DNA of 64,000 nt from assembly GCF_000372445.1 (NCBI RefSeq), contig NZ_AQUY01000003.1, positions 186,001 to 250,000 on the forward strand, read 5' to 3'. The notes beneath the pieces were generated by a model. The model was given only the letters and a program-made list of their open reading frames with translations, was not told the origin of the DNA and made no database searches. The translations under genes and the position numbers were made by a program. This stretch comes from Corynebacterium ulceribovis DSM 45146 (lineage in GTDB: Bacteria; Actinomycetota; Actinomycetes; Mycobacteriales; Mycobacteriaceae). How positions within the stretch are numbered: the first letter of the stretch is position 1; each line of letters opens with the position of its first letter. This document shows, in pieces, positions 54,843-63,586 of the stretch.

Positions 54843-55769
54843 TTAGTAGTCCGGCGCACCATCAATCGTCGCCACGGCCCAACCAAAGGTCCATTTCGTG
54901 GCAGTAGTACCGTTCACGACTTTCGGGTTCGTGGCATAGCGCGCATGCACACCGTTGGCCTGAATCAGCTCATTGGCGCGCTGTAGTGCGTTGCCGATAT
55001 CGCGCGGCGCATCACAGATGCTGTCATTGGGCGCGCAGATTTCATTGGTGCGGTCATCGAGCTCACCGAAGCCACCCGGACGCGAGCCGCGCATGGACGC
55101 CCCAGGCGTGACGGCCTGCACCAGAGCACTGACCGGCTGCAGCGCAATTTCAGCGCCGATGCCCCGAACTTTGGTTCCGACATGGTTGCCGACACCAGGT
55201 TCGCGGCGACCGTCAGCAAGCAAGGTGACCCCAAGGACACGGTCGGCTGGAACGGGCCCACTACCCTGTCCAATTTCGGACGCTAAATCGCCCAACATTA
55301 CGGCACCTTGGGAAAACCCGATCAGGACAAAGTTCGTCAGCGGGCATTCCTTATTCGTGGCCTGCATTTCGGCGACGATTTTGTTGTAGCCCTCGGTCCG
55401 CGACGCATCGTAGGTCATTTCGTGCATCGCATTGATGTTCTTGAACTGCGCCGTGTACGGCACGGTCCACACTTTGAGGCGGTCTTCGCCGTACTTATCC
55501 TGCAGCGGTTTGGTAATCCGCAGCATGAGGGATTTCGGGTTGAACGTCGGGTTCATCGGATCATCCGATGGCGACGACTCCCACGTGCCCGGCGCGGAAA
55601 TCAGTTCCACATCCGAGCAGTGTGCTGGTTGTTGCGCCGTTGGCGAGGTGGTTTTGGGTTTGCCAGGCATGCCCGGCTGTCCTGGTTGCTCACCCAACCA
55701 GGTGCCCACACCCAAAACAATCACGACAAGCAGCAGCGCAACAGCCACCACGGTTAGTACTTTTCTCAT
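54843..55769 (-). CDS. cutinase-family lipase/esterase (Rv3802c-like)
   Basis: A secreted or membrane-anchored alpha/beta-hydrolase of 308 residues. An N-terminal hydrophobic segment (about 4-27) and a Gly/Pro-rich linker precede the cutinase fold; the nucleophile elbow is FVLIGFSQGAVMLGDLA (Ser near residue 150) and the acid/His part is in the C-terminal half (CAPNDSICD, with a His further on in GVHARYATNP). Its place upstream of fadD32 matches Rv3802c of Mycobacterium tuberculosis, which has phospholipase and thioesterase activity and affects mycolate output. The ATG at 55769 is 5 bases after the lipoprotein gene. Confidence 0.9.
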   Translation of the reverse strand: MRKVLTVVAVALLLVVIVLGVGTWLGEQPGQPGMPGKPKTTSPTAQQPAHCSDVELISAPGTWESSPSDDPMNPTFNPKSLMLRITKPLQDKYGEDRLKVWTVPYTAQFKNINAMHEMTYDASRTEGYNKIVAEMQATNKECPLTNFVLIGFSQGAVMLGDLASEIGQGSGPVPADRVLGVTLLADGRREPGVGNHVGTKVRGIGAEIALQPVSALVQAVTPGASMRGSRPGGFGELDDRTNEICAPNDSICDAPRDIGNALQRANELIQANGVHARYATNPKVVNGTTATKWTFGWAVATIDGAPDY

Positions 55770-55774
55770 GCCTT

Positions 55775-56290
55775 TTAGCAGTAGACCTTCTTCGCGGATT
55801 CCGCAATTAGCTGGGCTGCTTCTTTACCTTCCAGCTCAGTCTTTTTCTGCGCCACCAACTGGCCGCCAACTGCTGCCGTCACAAACTCGCGCTTGTTTTC
55901 CTTCTCCGCAACGCACACTTCATGCGCGGTGCCGATCAGCTGGTCAGCGATTTCACCTTCGGTGTCAATACCGCCGTGCTGCAGCAGTTTCAGGTATTCC
56001 TTGTCGTCTTCCGACCGCGGAATCTGCTGGTTCGGCGCTTCGTCAATTTCTTCGGCGCCGGTTTCGTCTACAGGTTCGTCGGCCGCGCCAGGTTCCGAGG
56101 TGGTGCTGGTCTCCGAGCTTGTTGACGATTCCTTGCCCTCTGAGGACTTCTCGTCACTCAAGGTGGCAACGGTACTGATAGAGCTGTCCTGGCCGGAGTC
56201 TGCGGTGGAGCCACCGCAAGCCGACAGCGTGAAGGTCAGTGCGGCTGCGGCGGCAAGCGCCGCAGCTTTAGTGAATTTCGAGGTGTTCAT
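55775..56290 (-). CDS. DUF732-like lipoprotein
   Basis: A lipoprotein of 171 residues. The signal peptide ends in the lipobox LSAC (Cys25), followed by a Ser/Glu/Thr-rich stretch (30-90) typical of a flexible linker. The C-terminal domain (about 95-171) has the DUF732 pattern: a Gly-Ile start (LQHGGIDT), a cysteine in HEVCVAEKE and a final AKKVYC. The function is unknown. The ATG overlaps the cmtA stop codon by one base (TAATG), so it is translationally coupled to a mycolyltransferase. A stress-linked envelope regulator has been described at this place in corynebacteria; identity is not claimed. Confidence 0.83.
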   Translation of the reverse strand: MNTSKFTKAAALAAAAALTFTLSACGGSTADSGQDSSISTVATLSDEKSSEGKESSTSSETSTTSEPGAADEPVDETGAEEIDEAPNQQIPRSEDDKEYLKLLQHGGIDTEGEIADQLIGTAHEVCVAEKENKREFVTAAVGGQLVAQKKTELEGKEAAQLIAESAKKVYC

Positions 56291-58275
56291 TAGTTCCGAG
56301 ATCCCTTAACTACACCGTTGTGTTGCTCGATGGTGCCGTGCTGGAATTTCTGGCGTTCGCCGCCGGAGGCTGGGCGTTCGAAGTCAGCGGATGGGAAGCC
56401 GTATGGGCCGTTTTCCCACTTCTTCTTGCCCCATTCGTCGAAGATTGGTCCGTAGAGGATGTAGTTCGCACCGGTGGCACGGCTGAAGTAGATATTGCCC
56501 TTGTCGAAAGCGTTGAAGGAACCACCCTTGACCTTGGTTTCCTTGGCAGCTGGCTTTGGCCAGCCTAGTGGAGATTCAGCTGGGCCACCGGCGTCCAGAT
56601 ACTTCTTCTCGATGGCGCCGTAGAGTACTGCGCCCTTCTTCTGCGGGTTCAGGTAGACCGCACCCTTCTGGAACTGCTGACGCACACCGTCGCCAACTTT
56701 TTGGCGGCTGCCGGTTGGGTAGCCCAGTGGGCCCTTTTCCCAACCAGATTCGCCCCACACCTTGAACACATCGTTGAAGACAATGTGTGCGCCGGTCTGT
56801 GGTGTCCAGTAGATAGCACCATTCTGGAAGGTGTTGTAGCGACCCTTGCGGTCTGGGGTGACGCGCTCACCGGAGGTTGGGAAGCCCAGGGCAGAACCTG
56901 GACCGCCAGCTTCGGCGTAGCGGGCACCGATGCGGCCCATCACTGGGTGAGCACCAGTCTTTGCAGACCAGTACATGGTGCCGTGCTGGTACTGCTGGGC
57001 AACGCCCTTGCCACCAGCGACCGGGTACTCGTTACCTACGCAGGCACCGAGCTTTGGATTCTTCGCAATGTACTTGCCGATTTCGCCACCGGAGGTGCAC
57101 TTAGCACCGCGGTCGCCTTCTGGCAGCTTCAGCGCGTCGGCGATGTATGGCCACGCCTGACCCATTTCGTACTGCCAGTATGGCCAAGAGTGGGTACCGG
57201 ATGGACGGAAGCGGCTGATGACCTTCACGCCGGCAGCGTTTGCGGCGTTAACGAAGGTCTGGCTGGTCATGCGGGAGAGCACTTCGAGGCCGAAACCTGC
57301 GGTGTTGGTTGGGATGCCGGCGATGTTGGAGTCCTTGTCCCACGCGCCGGTGTTACCGGAGCCGGAAGAGACGTAGACGGTCATGTCCTTGAGCAGGTGG
57401 ACGCCCTGCTTCGGGTCGTGTTCGTGCCAGTCCTTGGAGCCGTATGGGCCCCACATCTTCTGGGCGTCGTAGCCGCCTGCGTCCTGCATGGCACCGCCGA
57501 TGGCTTGTGGCATGCCGGTGGAGGTGGTGTCGAGGTAACCGGAGAAGGAACCGGCGAACTTCCACAGCTTCGGGTGGCGGGTTGCCAGGTTCATGACAGC
57601 GGTGCCGCCCATGGACAGGCCGTAGATGGCGCGGTCGTCGTTGGCGCGCCAGCCGTTGCTGAGCACTGGCAGCAGTTCGTCAATCAAGTAGGTTTCCCAC
57701 TTGTAGTGCTTGCCCTTGTCTGGCTGCTGCCAGTCAGAGTAGAAGGAGGACTGGCCACCGACTGGCATGACAACCAGTACGTTCTTGTCGGCGTAGTGCG
57801 ACTCGATGTTGGTTTCCAGGGTCCAGCCGGAGTGGTCTTCGCGGGCGCGCAGACCGTCCATTGCCCAGACGGTTGGGAACTTGCGGTCTGGCTGTGCGTG
57901 CCAGTCGCGTGGCAGCAGCAGGCGAACCTGCAGTGGCTTACCTGGCATGGCCTTGGAGTTAACGTACAGCGCGACTTCGCGGTTGGTCAGCCATTCCACA
58001 CGGTTGATGGACACGCCCTCTGGCAGGCCTTCCACCTTTGGGTATTCAGTGCGGATTGGGTTGCGTGGTGCGTTACCGGTCGCCTCACCTGGGCGTGGGC
58101 CAGGCGCTGGGGTGCCGATGCTGCTCTGTGCCTGCACGTTTTCAACTGGTGCGGCGGTGGCTGGCTGCGCAACGAATGGGATAACGGCTACAGCCATGAC
58201 TGGCGCCGTGATGGTGGCTACGACGCGACGTGCCATCGGGGCAAGGCCCGAAATTTGCTTCCGGATAGGTCGCAT
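56290..58275 (-). CDS. cmtA: mycolyltransferase CmtA with LGFP repeats
   Basis: An antigen-85-type enzyme of 661 residues that moves mycolate between trehalose monomycolates or to arabinogalactan. Signal peptide residues 1-42 (ending ATAAP). The catalytic domain (about 78-400) has the Ser of GLSMGG at 221 and the C-terminal GTHSWPYWQYEM with the catalytic His. After a short linker, residues 430-655 hold at least four LGFP-type repeats (for example GGPGSALGFPTSGERV, KGPLGYPTGSRQ, NGPYGFPSADF), which bind the wall. This is the long, cell-wall-linked form. The ATG at 58275 follows GAAGGA. Confidence 0.95.
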   Translation of the reverse strand: MRPIRKQISGLAPMARRVVATITAPVMAVAVIPFVAQPATAAPVENVQAQSSIGTPAPGPRPGEATGNAPRNPIRTEYPKVEGLPEGVSINRVEWLTNREVALYVNSKAMPGKPLQVRLLLPRDWHAQPDRKFPTVWAMDGLRAREDHSGWTLETNIESHYADKNVLVVMPVGGQSSFYSDWQQPDKGKHYKWETYLIDELLPVLSNGWRANDDRAIYGLSMGGTAVMNLATRHPKLWKFAGSFSGYLDTTSTGMPQAIGGAMQDAGGYDAQKMWGPYGSKDWHEHDPKQGVHLLKDMTVYVSSGSGNTGAWDKDSNIAGIPTNTAGFGLEVLSRMTSQTFVNAANAAGVKVISRFRPSGTHSWPYWQYEMGQAWPYIADALKLPEGDRGAKCTSGGEIGKYIAKNPKLGACVGNEYPVAGGKGVAQQYQHGTMYWSAKTGAHPVMGRIGARYAEAGGPGSALGFPTSGERVTPDRKGRYNTFQNGAIYWTPQTGAHIVFNDVFKVWGESGWEKGPLGYPTGSRQKVGDGVRQQFQKGAVYLNPQKKGAVLYGAIEKKYLDAGGPAESPLGWPKPAAKETKVKGGSFNAFDKGNIYFSRATGANYILYGPIFDEWGKKKWENGPYGFPSADFERPASGGERQKFQHGTIEQHNGVVKGSRN

Positions 58276-58523
58276 GTGGTTGTCCTTCTAAGTCGAATGA
58301 GGTCGGTGCTGAACGTGACGGGTACCTGGTCACCTGCGAGGCGGCGCTGGTGTGAGCAGCTCCGTCGGTTGTCGGTTTCCAGGCGCGTGGAATTCTTACC
58401 GGACCACAGTGCAGACGCTCCGAAGGTTCCCCTCCTCCGGCATCATCCACGTAAATGCGTGGGCTACGGTTGATCCTTTTGTACCCGGTAGATCGTCCGG
58501 GATTGCGAAGACTCGCGGATAAA

Positions 58524-58546
58524 CTCAAGTTTAAGTACAACTTGAG
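58524..58546. promoter_or_regulatory. 8-7-8 inverted repeat upstream of cmtA
   Basis: CTCAAGTT (58524-58531) and AACTTGAG (58539-58546) pair perfectly around TAAGTAC. It lies about 250 bases upstream of the cmtA start codon, after the cmtB terminator. It uses the same half-sites as an HspR element but in swapped order, so HspR binding is not implied. Confidence 0.5.
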
Positions 58547-58605
58547 AGTTTTCCAAGAGGGCGCCACTGCGGGTCCGAAGTCGCTGATATCCCCCAAGAT
58601 CGACA

Positions 58606-58644
58606 AAAGGCACTCGGTCGATTGCTTTTCGACGGAGTGCCTTT
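58606..58644 (-). terminator. terminator of cmtB
   Basis: AAAGGCACTC (58606-58615) and GAGTGCCTTT (58635-58644) are perfect 10-bp arms, and the minus-strand side ends in TTTTGTCG. It starts 26 bases after the cmtB stop codon. Confidence 0.85.
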
Positions 58645-58670
58645 AGCGGTTTTCAGTAAACAGTGAGCGC

Positions 58671-59693
58671 TTAAGCGCCGAGCACGCGCAGAATCTGCGG
58701 ACGTGCATCACGCAGCTCCTGGCGCCAGTATGGCCAAGAGTGGGTGCCGCGAGAGTCGTAACGAACGGTTGGGTTCAGACCGCTCAGGCGTGCCTTCGCC
58801 TCGAAGTCGAGGGAGGATGCCCGGGACAGGCCTTCCAGCACGATGCCGTTGAAGGTGTGGTAGACCTGCTCCAGCGATTCTGGCTGGTCGTACTTACCTG
58901 GGATGCCGGTGTTGGAAGAGATGTAGATATCCAGGCCGCGCATCTTGTCGGTCAGGTAGAACGGGTCGTTTTCCATCCAGCGCTTGGAGTAAGGCGCACC
59001 GTACATGTCAACACCGCTGAATCCACCAGCGTCACGCTGAGCCAGCATGATCATCGACTGCATACCTGGTGCGGTGGTGTGCAGGTAGCCAGAGAAGGAC
59101 AGTGCCTGCTTGAACTGGTTGCGGTGCTTAGCAGCCAAGGTCAGCGCTGCGGAACCACCCATGGACAGACCCACGATGGAGTTGTTCGTGCGGGACACAC
59201 CGAAGTTACGTGCCAAGTAGTCCGGCAGTTCCTTGGTCAGGAAGGTTTCCCACTTGTAAATCTTGGTGCCGCGGTTGCTGCGAGCTGGAGCGTTCCAGTC
59301 TGCGTAGAAGGAAGACTCACCGCCCACTGGCATGATCAGGTTGACGTTGTCGTTACGGAAGGTGCGAGGTGCCTGGCCTTCGCCCCACTGCCAAGCATTG
59401 GTGCGTTCGGTTGCACGCAGACCATCCAGCAGGTACAGGCCAGCGCTACCGCCGCGGGCCGCAACCTGAATCTGAACGGTGATGTGCCGCTTCATGGCTG
59501 GCGAGTAGACCTTGCATCGCTGAACGCCGCCGTGGACGCCGCCTTCCCAAGAGCAGCCAGCCCGCAGGTGCGAGCGATTCGCGTTGGCCGGGGTTGGGTC
59601 AGCAAAAAGCATGACGCCAATCATGGATGCGAGCGCCACCAGTACAGCGGCGAGTCGCATGACAACGCGTCGGCTGCCGGTAAAGGTAGTCAT
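58671..59693 (-). CDS. cmtB: mycolyltransferase CmtB (short, secreted form)
   Basis: A protein of 340 residues. Signal peptide ends ANANR (about residue 39). The antigen-85 domain is complete: MPVGGESSFYADW with the trehalose-site region, GLSMGG with Ser177, and GTHSWPYWRQELRD with His near the end; residues 47-62 contain two cysteines that may form a disulfide. It lacks the LGFP repeats of CmtA and is likely freely secreted or loosely bound. AAGGAG lies 6 bases before the ATG. The two enzymes are partly redundant in studied corynebacteria. Confidence 0.95.
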   Translation of the reverse strand: MTTFTGSRRVVMRLAAVLVALASMIGVMLFADPTPANANRSHLRAGCSWEGGVHGGVQRCKVYSPAMKRHITVQIQVAARGGSAGLYLLDGLRATERTNAWQWGEGQAPRTFRNDNVNLIMPVGGESSFYADWNAPARSNRGTKIYKWETFLTKELPDYLARNFGVSRTNNSIVGLSMGGSAALTLAAKHRNQFKQALSFSGYLHTTAPGMQSMIMLAQRDAGGFSGVDMYGAPYSKRWMENDPFYLTDKMRGLDIYISSNTGIPGKYDQPESLEQVYHTFNGIVLEGLSRASSLDFEAKARLSGLNPTVRYDSRGTHSWPYWRQELRDARPQILRVLGA

Positions 59694-59954
59694 TTTTCTC
59701 CTTGAAATTCTTTCTTGTCCCCGGAAAAAGTCCAGTTTCTTCGGAAGTTACGTATTCGTTACATCGGATAGACCGCTCTTACGTTACGCAATCGCAACAA
59801 TAAGATCATCTTTTCCCTAGAAATTTCCTAAGGAGCAAATATGCAGCGCAGGCGAACTGGACACCCGTGAAACGCTTTCGCTGGCGAACTTACCCCGCCC
59901 CCGCGACCTGCACAACTGAGAATTACGGCCAGTAACACTTAACGGGGGCAGCAG
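59694..59954. other. cmtB promoter interval
   Basis: 261 A/T-rich bases upstream of cmtB and downstream of aftB. GTTAC occurs three times in about 40 bases (59747, 59758, 59783), in the zone where the cmtB promoter is expected. I see no gene. No firm -35/-10 pair can be chosen by eye. Confidence 0.5.
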
Positions 59955-61931
59955 CTACCGCGGCTCATCGAGCTGCACATTCACGGACCAATGGATCGGA
60001 TCCGCCACTTCCCGCAGGTCCACATACTCTTCCGCTGTGCCATCCACCTCTAGCGTCCGACCATCAGTTAAAGAAAACTTAATATTCGTCAAAAAGCGTT
60101 GTGCCGACATTGGTTCCCGGTAAGTGGCCACCAACTGCTGCAACCCTTCCGTCTTCTGGGCATGCTCCGCCTGCAGCACCAACTCCTGGTTCATATAGCG
60201 CGGCAGCGTCTTCACATACACCGGCGAATCCGCAACGCCCCACTCCAACGGCAGATTCTTATCGTGGCCAATGCGGCCGTCTTCCATGCGCTCCGTCCGA
60301 GCGGCAAGCGGATTAGCCAAACCAATCTGGTCCAAAACGCGCACATCCAACGGCGCCAACGCCGAGGTCATACCCAAGTTCGTAAACCACACCGTCGTCG
60401 GGGAGCCAGCGTCGGCAACCTGCGGCGCGTACTTATTACGTGGAATCGCGAGCCAACCATAAAGATTGTCGCCATTGTCATCCACACCAGTGCGGATAGG
60501 CACCATCATGCCGACTTGGCCATCTTCCTCATAGGTGGCGATGGCCTTCGTATACCCCGTCATCCGCTCAAAGTGCGCAAAATCGGTCGCGTACAGCGGC
60601 CGTTCGACACCGGTGAACTGGGCATAGAAACTCCGCTCATCCACCACGACTTTGCCCGCACTCAAGTCAGCTGGCACCTTGCCCTTGTGTGCACCATCGA
60701 CGATGAGCCAGCTCCAGCAGACCAAGCCCACAAACCCCGCCAAACTCAGCACGGAAACTGGCCAATGCGTCAACAAGCGGGTCGGACGCAAATCAAACAC
60801 CGGCAGGCACATCACTGGCAACAGCAACGCAAACAGCGGAATCAATGCCATCCGGCCGTGCATAAAGTCGCCGCCAACCCGAATGACATACGCAAAGTGG
60901 AGCAGCGCAACCACAATCATTGCAGTAGTAATAGTGGCGGCGCTGCGGGCAGCAGCCACCCGATTCTTCCGAATGTGCTGCCAAGACGCCGAACGTGCAA
61001 CAAAGGCCTGCGGGCCAAACCCCAGCGCCAACCCCGCAACAAGCAGCACCATCGCGAGCCCAAACCACACCGCGTACGGGTTAGCCAGGTCCTCGATATA
61101 GACCCAGCCGGTGCCCCACATCGCATCGGAAGCGGACTTCGCCACCGCCGTGTGTGGCGTCAGCAGGCCGTAGTAGCCCATCCGGAAAATCTGATACGCC
61201 AGCGGCACCGGCACCGCCACCAGCAAAATCATTGCGCGGCGGCTCCAATTAGCCGCACCAAACAGCATCACCAACCCGAAAACGCCGCCGTATAGCACCA
61301 ACTCGGGCCGCACCAGCCAGCTCAAGCCAACCCAAAACGCTAGCACCCACGTGGCGAAACTTTCGGGCTCATCAGCACCCGGCCGGGTCTCAATCCACCA
61401 CAGCGACAGCGCCCACAGCACGGCTAGCCAGAAAATGCTCAGTCCCCACTCCAAACCGGAGGTGGCAAAGTCTCGGGCCGGCGGCAACGCCAGATACACC
61501 AGCGCACCGAACGGCAAAATCAGCTGCGTGCGGCCAGCTCCGGTGCGGGCGCGCCGCCACAGCAAACCGGTTGTTGCTGTGGCAATCGCCAGCGCCGCCA
61601 CCGACAACACCAACGCCAACCACATCGCAATGGCTTCCAGGCGGGCATCGGTCAGTTTCGCGCCAACATAAATCAGGTACTGCCACAGAGTGGAGGTGTT
61701 CGTCTCCACTCGCTCCCCGGCATTAAACACTGGGCCGTTTCCGGCGAGCAGGTTGCGGACGGTGCGCAACACAATCAAGCCATCATCGGACATCCACCGG
61801 CGGCGCCATGCACCAATCGCGAAAAGCACTGTGGTGACCACCACGGTGGCCAGCAAAGACACAAAAGACGCCCACGGCGCCCATGCCTGCAAAGAGGTAG
61901 GGCGCCGGTGATGGCTTGGGGTGGCTGTCAT
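59955..61931 (-). CDS. aftB: terminal beta-(1->2)-arabinofuranosyltransferase AftB
   Basis: A GT-C enzyme of 658 residues that caps arabinan chains with beta-1,2-arabinose from decaprenyl-phosphoryl arabinose. About nine membrane segments occupy residues 18-430, and a periplasmic domain forms the C terminus. The first loop has the Asp-Asp pair in RRWMSDDGLIVLRTVRN (about residue 49), expected to be catalytic in GT-C, and NAGERVETNTSTLWQ. It is the last gene of the glfT-PAP2-ubiA-aftB run, 45 bases after ubiA. The ATG at 61931 opens MTATPSHHRR. Confidence 0.93.
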   Translation of the reverse strand: MTATPSHHRRPTSLQAWAPWASFVSLLATVVVTTVLFAIGAWRRRWMSDDGLIVLRTVRNLLAGNGPVFNAGERVETNTSTLWQYLIYVGAKLTDARLEAIAMWLALVLSVAALAIATATTGLLWRRARTGAGRTQLILPFGALVYLALPPARDFATSGLEWGLSIFWLAVLWALSLWWIETRPGADEPESFATWVLAFWVGLSWLVRPELVLYGGVFGLVMLFGAANWSRRAMILLVAVPVPLAYQIFRMGYYGLLTPHTAVAKSASDAMWGTGWVYIEDLANPYAVWFGLAMVLLVAGLALGFGPQAFVARSASWQHIRKNRVAAARSAATITTAMIVVALLHFAYVIRVGGDFMHGRMALIPLFALLLPVMCLPVFDLRPTRLLTHWPVSVLSLAGFVGLVCWSWLIVDGAHKGKVPADLSAGKVVVDERSFYAQFTGVERPLYATDFAHFERMTGYTKAIATYEEDGQVGMMVPIRTGVDDNGDNLYGWLAIPRNKYAPQVADAGSPTTVWFTNLGMTSALAPLDVRVLDQIGLANPLAARTERMEDGRIGHDKNLPLEWGVADSPVYVKTLPRYMNQELVLQAEHAQKTEGLQQLVATYREPMSAQRFLTNIKFSLTDGRTLEVDGTAEEYVDLREVADPIHWSVNVQLDEPR

Positions 61932-61976
61932 GTTCGTAAATGCTACTGAACTAAGAAACGAACCACGAAATGCTGG

Positions 61977-63020
61977 TTACATGCTTGGGACGACATAGAC
62001 CGCCATGACGATGGCCGCGATCCACAGCAGCGCCAAGATTTGCAGCCAGCGGTCATTCAACGCGATTTCATCTGGGCTGCCGGCGTCACCACGGTCCACG
62101 TCCGAGGCGTAGCGCAAAATGGCGATGGTAAACGGAATCATCGAAATCTCGTACCAAATATTTGCGCTACCAGCTGCTTCTTTACCCATTTCGAAGCCCC
62201 ACAGGGAGTAGGCCATCACCACAGCGGTGGCGGACAGCGTCCACACAAACCGCAGGTAGGTGGCGGTGTAGCCCTGCAGCGACTTACGAATCTTCGCGCC
62301 GGTGCGCTCGGCCAGCAGCAGCTCCGCGTAGCGCTTACCTGCAGCCATGAACAGGGAACCGAAGGCGGCGACCAGCAGGAACCACTGCGACAGTGAAATG
62401 TCCGCGGCAACACCACCGGCCATGGTTCGCAGCATAAAGCCGGAGGAGACGATGGCAATGTCAATAACCGGCTGGTGCTTCAGCCCGAAGCAGTAGGCCA
62501 GCTGCACGGCAATGTAGACCGCAATCACAATCGCCAGCATTGGGCCGGAGGTAGCCAGGAAGCACAGGCCGATGGCGGCAATAATCAGCGCCACCGCCAT
62601 GCCGTAGGCCACGGACACTGGCAGCATGCCAGCGGCAATTGGGCGGAAACGTTTGGTTGGGTGCGCGCGGTCTGCTTCCACGTCGCGGGCATCGTTCACC
62701 AAGTAGATGGATGAGGCCGCCAAGCAGAAGGTAATGAATGCAATGAGCACGTCCAACCAGACGCGACTGTCACCGAGGTGGGAGCCACCGGCGGCCAGTG
62801 GTGCGGCGACGACCAGCACGTTTTTGACCCATTGCTTTGGGCGCAGCGCTTTAATTGCCCCGTCGAGGAAGTTCTTTGGTGGCTTCTTCTTCGGGTTTTC
62901 GGTGCTGTCGCCGAGGCCGGCGGTGTGTGGTTCGGATGGGAAGATTGCTTTTCCGCCGTCGAGCAGGCCGTCGACCTTCTCATCGAACTGAATTTCCTGG
63001 TTGCCGTTGTTATCGGTCAA
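61977..63020 (-). CDS. ubiA: decaprenyl-phosphate phosphoribosyltransferase (UbiA family)
   Basis: A membrane prenyltransferase of 347 residues that joins 5-phosphoribosyl pyrophosphate to decaprenyl phosphate, the first committed step to the arabinose donor DPA. The Asp-rich motif NDARDVEADRAHPTKRFRPIA lies at about residues 108-128, and about nine membrane segments follow, with SQWFLLVAAFGSLFMAAGKRY in the second half. TTG at 63020 is the start: AAAGGA precedes it and the TTGA overlaps the stop codon of the PAP2 gene by 4 bases. The N-terminal 55 residues are hydrophilic. Confidence 0.93.
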   Translation of the reverse strand: MTDNNGNQEIQFDEKVDGLLDGGKAIFPSEPHTAGLGDSTENPKKKPPKNFLDGAIKALRPKQWVKNVLVVAAPLAAGGSHLGDSRVWLDVLIAFITFCLAASSIYLVNDARDVEADRAHPTKRFRPIAAGMLPVSVAYGMAVALIIAAIGLCFLATSGPMLAIVIAVYIAVQLAYCFGLKHQPVIDIAIVSSGFMLRTMAGGVAADISLSQWFLLVAAFGSLFMAAGKRYAELLLAERTGAKIRKSLQGYTATYLRFVWTLSATAVVMAYSLWGFEMGKEAAGSANIWYEISMIPFTIAILRYASDVDRGDAGSPDEIALNDRWLQILALLWIAAIVMAVYVVPSM

Positions 63021-63586
63021 CGCGTTTCCTTTCCACAAGAATTGCGGGTGGCCCGTTCCATGTCGTCGGTGATTTCCGCGGTCGCCCAGCCGAGCAGTGC
63101 GCCGGCGAGGACATCGGTTGGATAATGTACCCCGAGCACCAGACGCGATGCCATAATCGTGGGGATTCCCAACAACGGCGCCTTTGAGCCGGTAATTTTC
63201 GCCAGCATCACCATCGCCGCCGTCGTTGACGTGGCATGTGACGACGGGAACGACAGCTTCGATGGGGTGCCGACCCGGATTTCAATGTCGTCACGGTGTG
63301 GCCGTGGTCGCCGCACAATCCGTTTGAGCACCACCGACGCCGCGTGCGAAGTAAAGGCGGCGGCCCCCAGCGCGGCCCACTGCCTGCGACGGGGCTTATT
63401 GACGATTACGCCGACCGCCGCAATGCCCATCCATCCCAATGCGTGCTCACCGAAGGTACTCAGACCGTGGGATACGCCAGTGATAGCTGGGATATCGAGC
63501 AGCTTTTGCTGAATTGCTACCAGCGCGTCGGATTCACCGAAGGGGTCACCGGCAATGTCGGTGACCACAGTGTCCTTACTGCGCAT
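63017..63586 (-). CDS. PAP2-family phosphatase (decaprenylphosphoryl-5-phosphoribose phosphatase)
   Basis: A protein of 189 residues with 4-5 membrane segments. All three PAP2 motifs are present: KRIVRRPRP (about 109-117), PSSHATSTTAAM (about 134-145) and SRLVLGVHYPTDVLAG (about 168-183), with the catalytic His pair. Its place between ubiA and glfT fits removal of phosphate from decaprenyl-phosphoryl-phosphoribose before epimerisation to the arabinose donor. It overlaps the glfT gene by 11 bases upstream and ubiA by 4 bases downstream, so the operon is coupled throughout. Confidence 0.92.
   Translation of the reverse strand: MRSKDTVVTDIAGDPFGESDALVAIQQKLLDIPAITGVSHGLSTFGEHALGWMGIAAVGVIVNKPRRRQWAALGAAAFTSHAASVVLKRIVRRPRPHRDDIEIRVGTPSKLSFPSSHATSTTAAMVMLAKITGSKAPLLGIPTIMASRLVLGVHYPTDVLAGALLGWATAEITDDMERATRNSCGKETR

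Larger units (their letters stand above)
58276..58670. other. gene-free interval between cmtA and cmtB
   Basis: 395 bases with no gene. It contains the cmtB terminator (58606-58644), a perfect 8-7-8 inverted repeat (58524-58546) and about 240 bases that must hold the cmtA promoter and leader. Confidence 0.75.
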
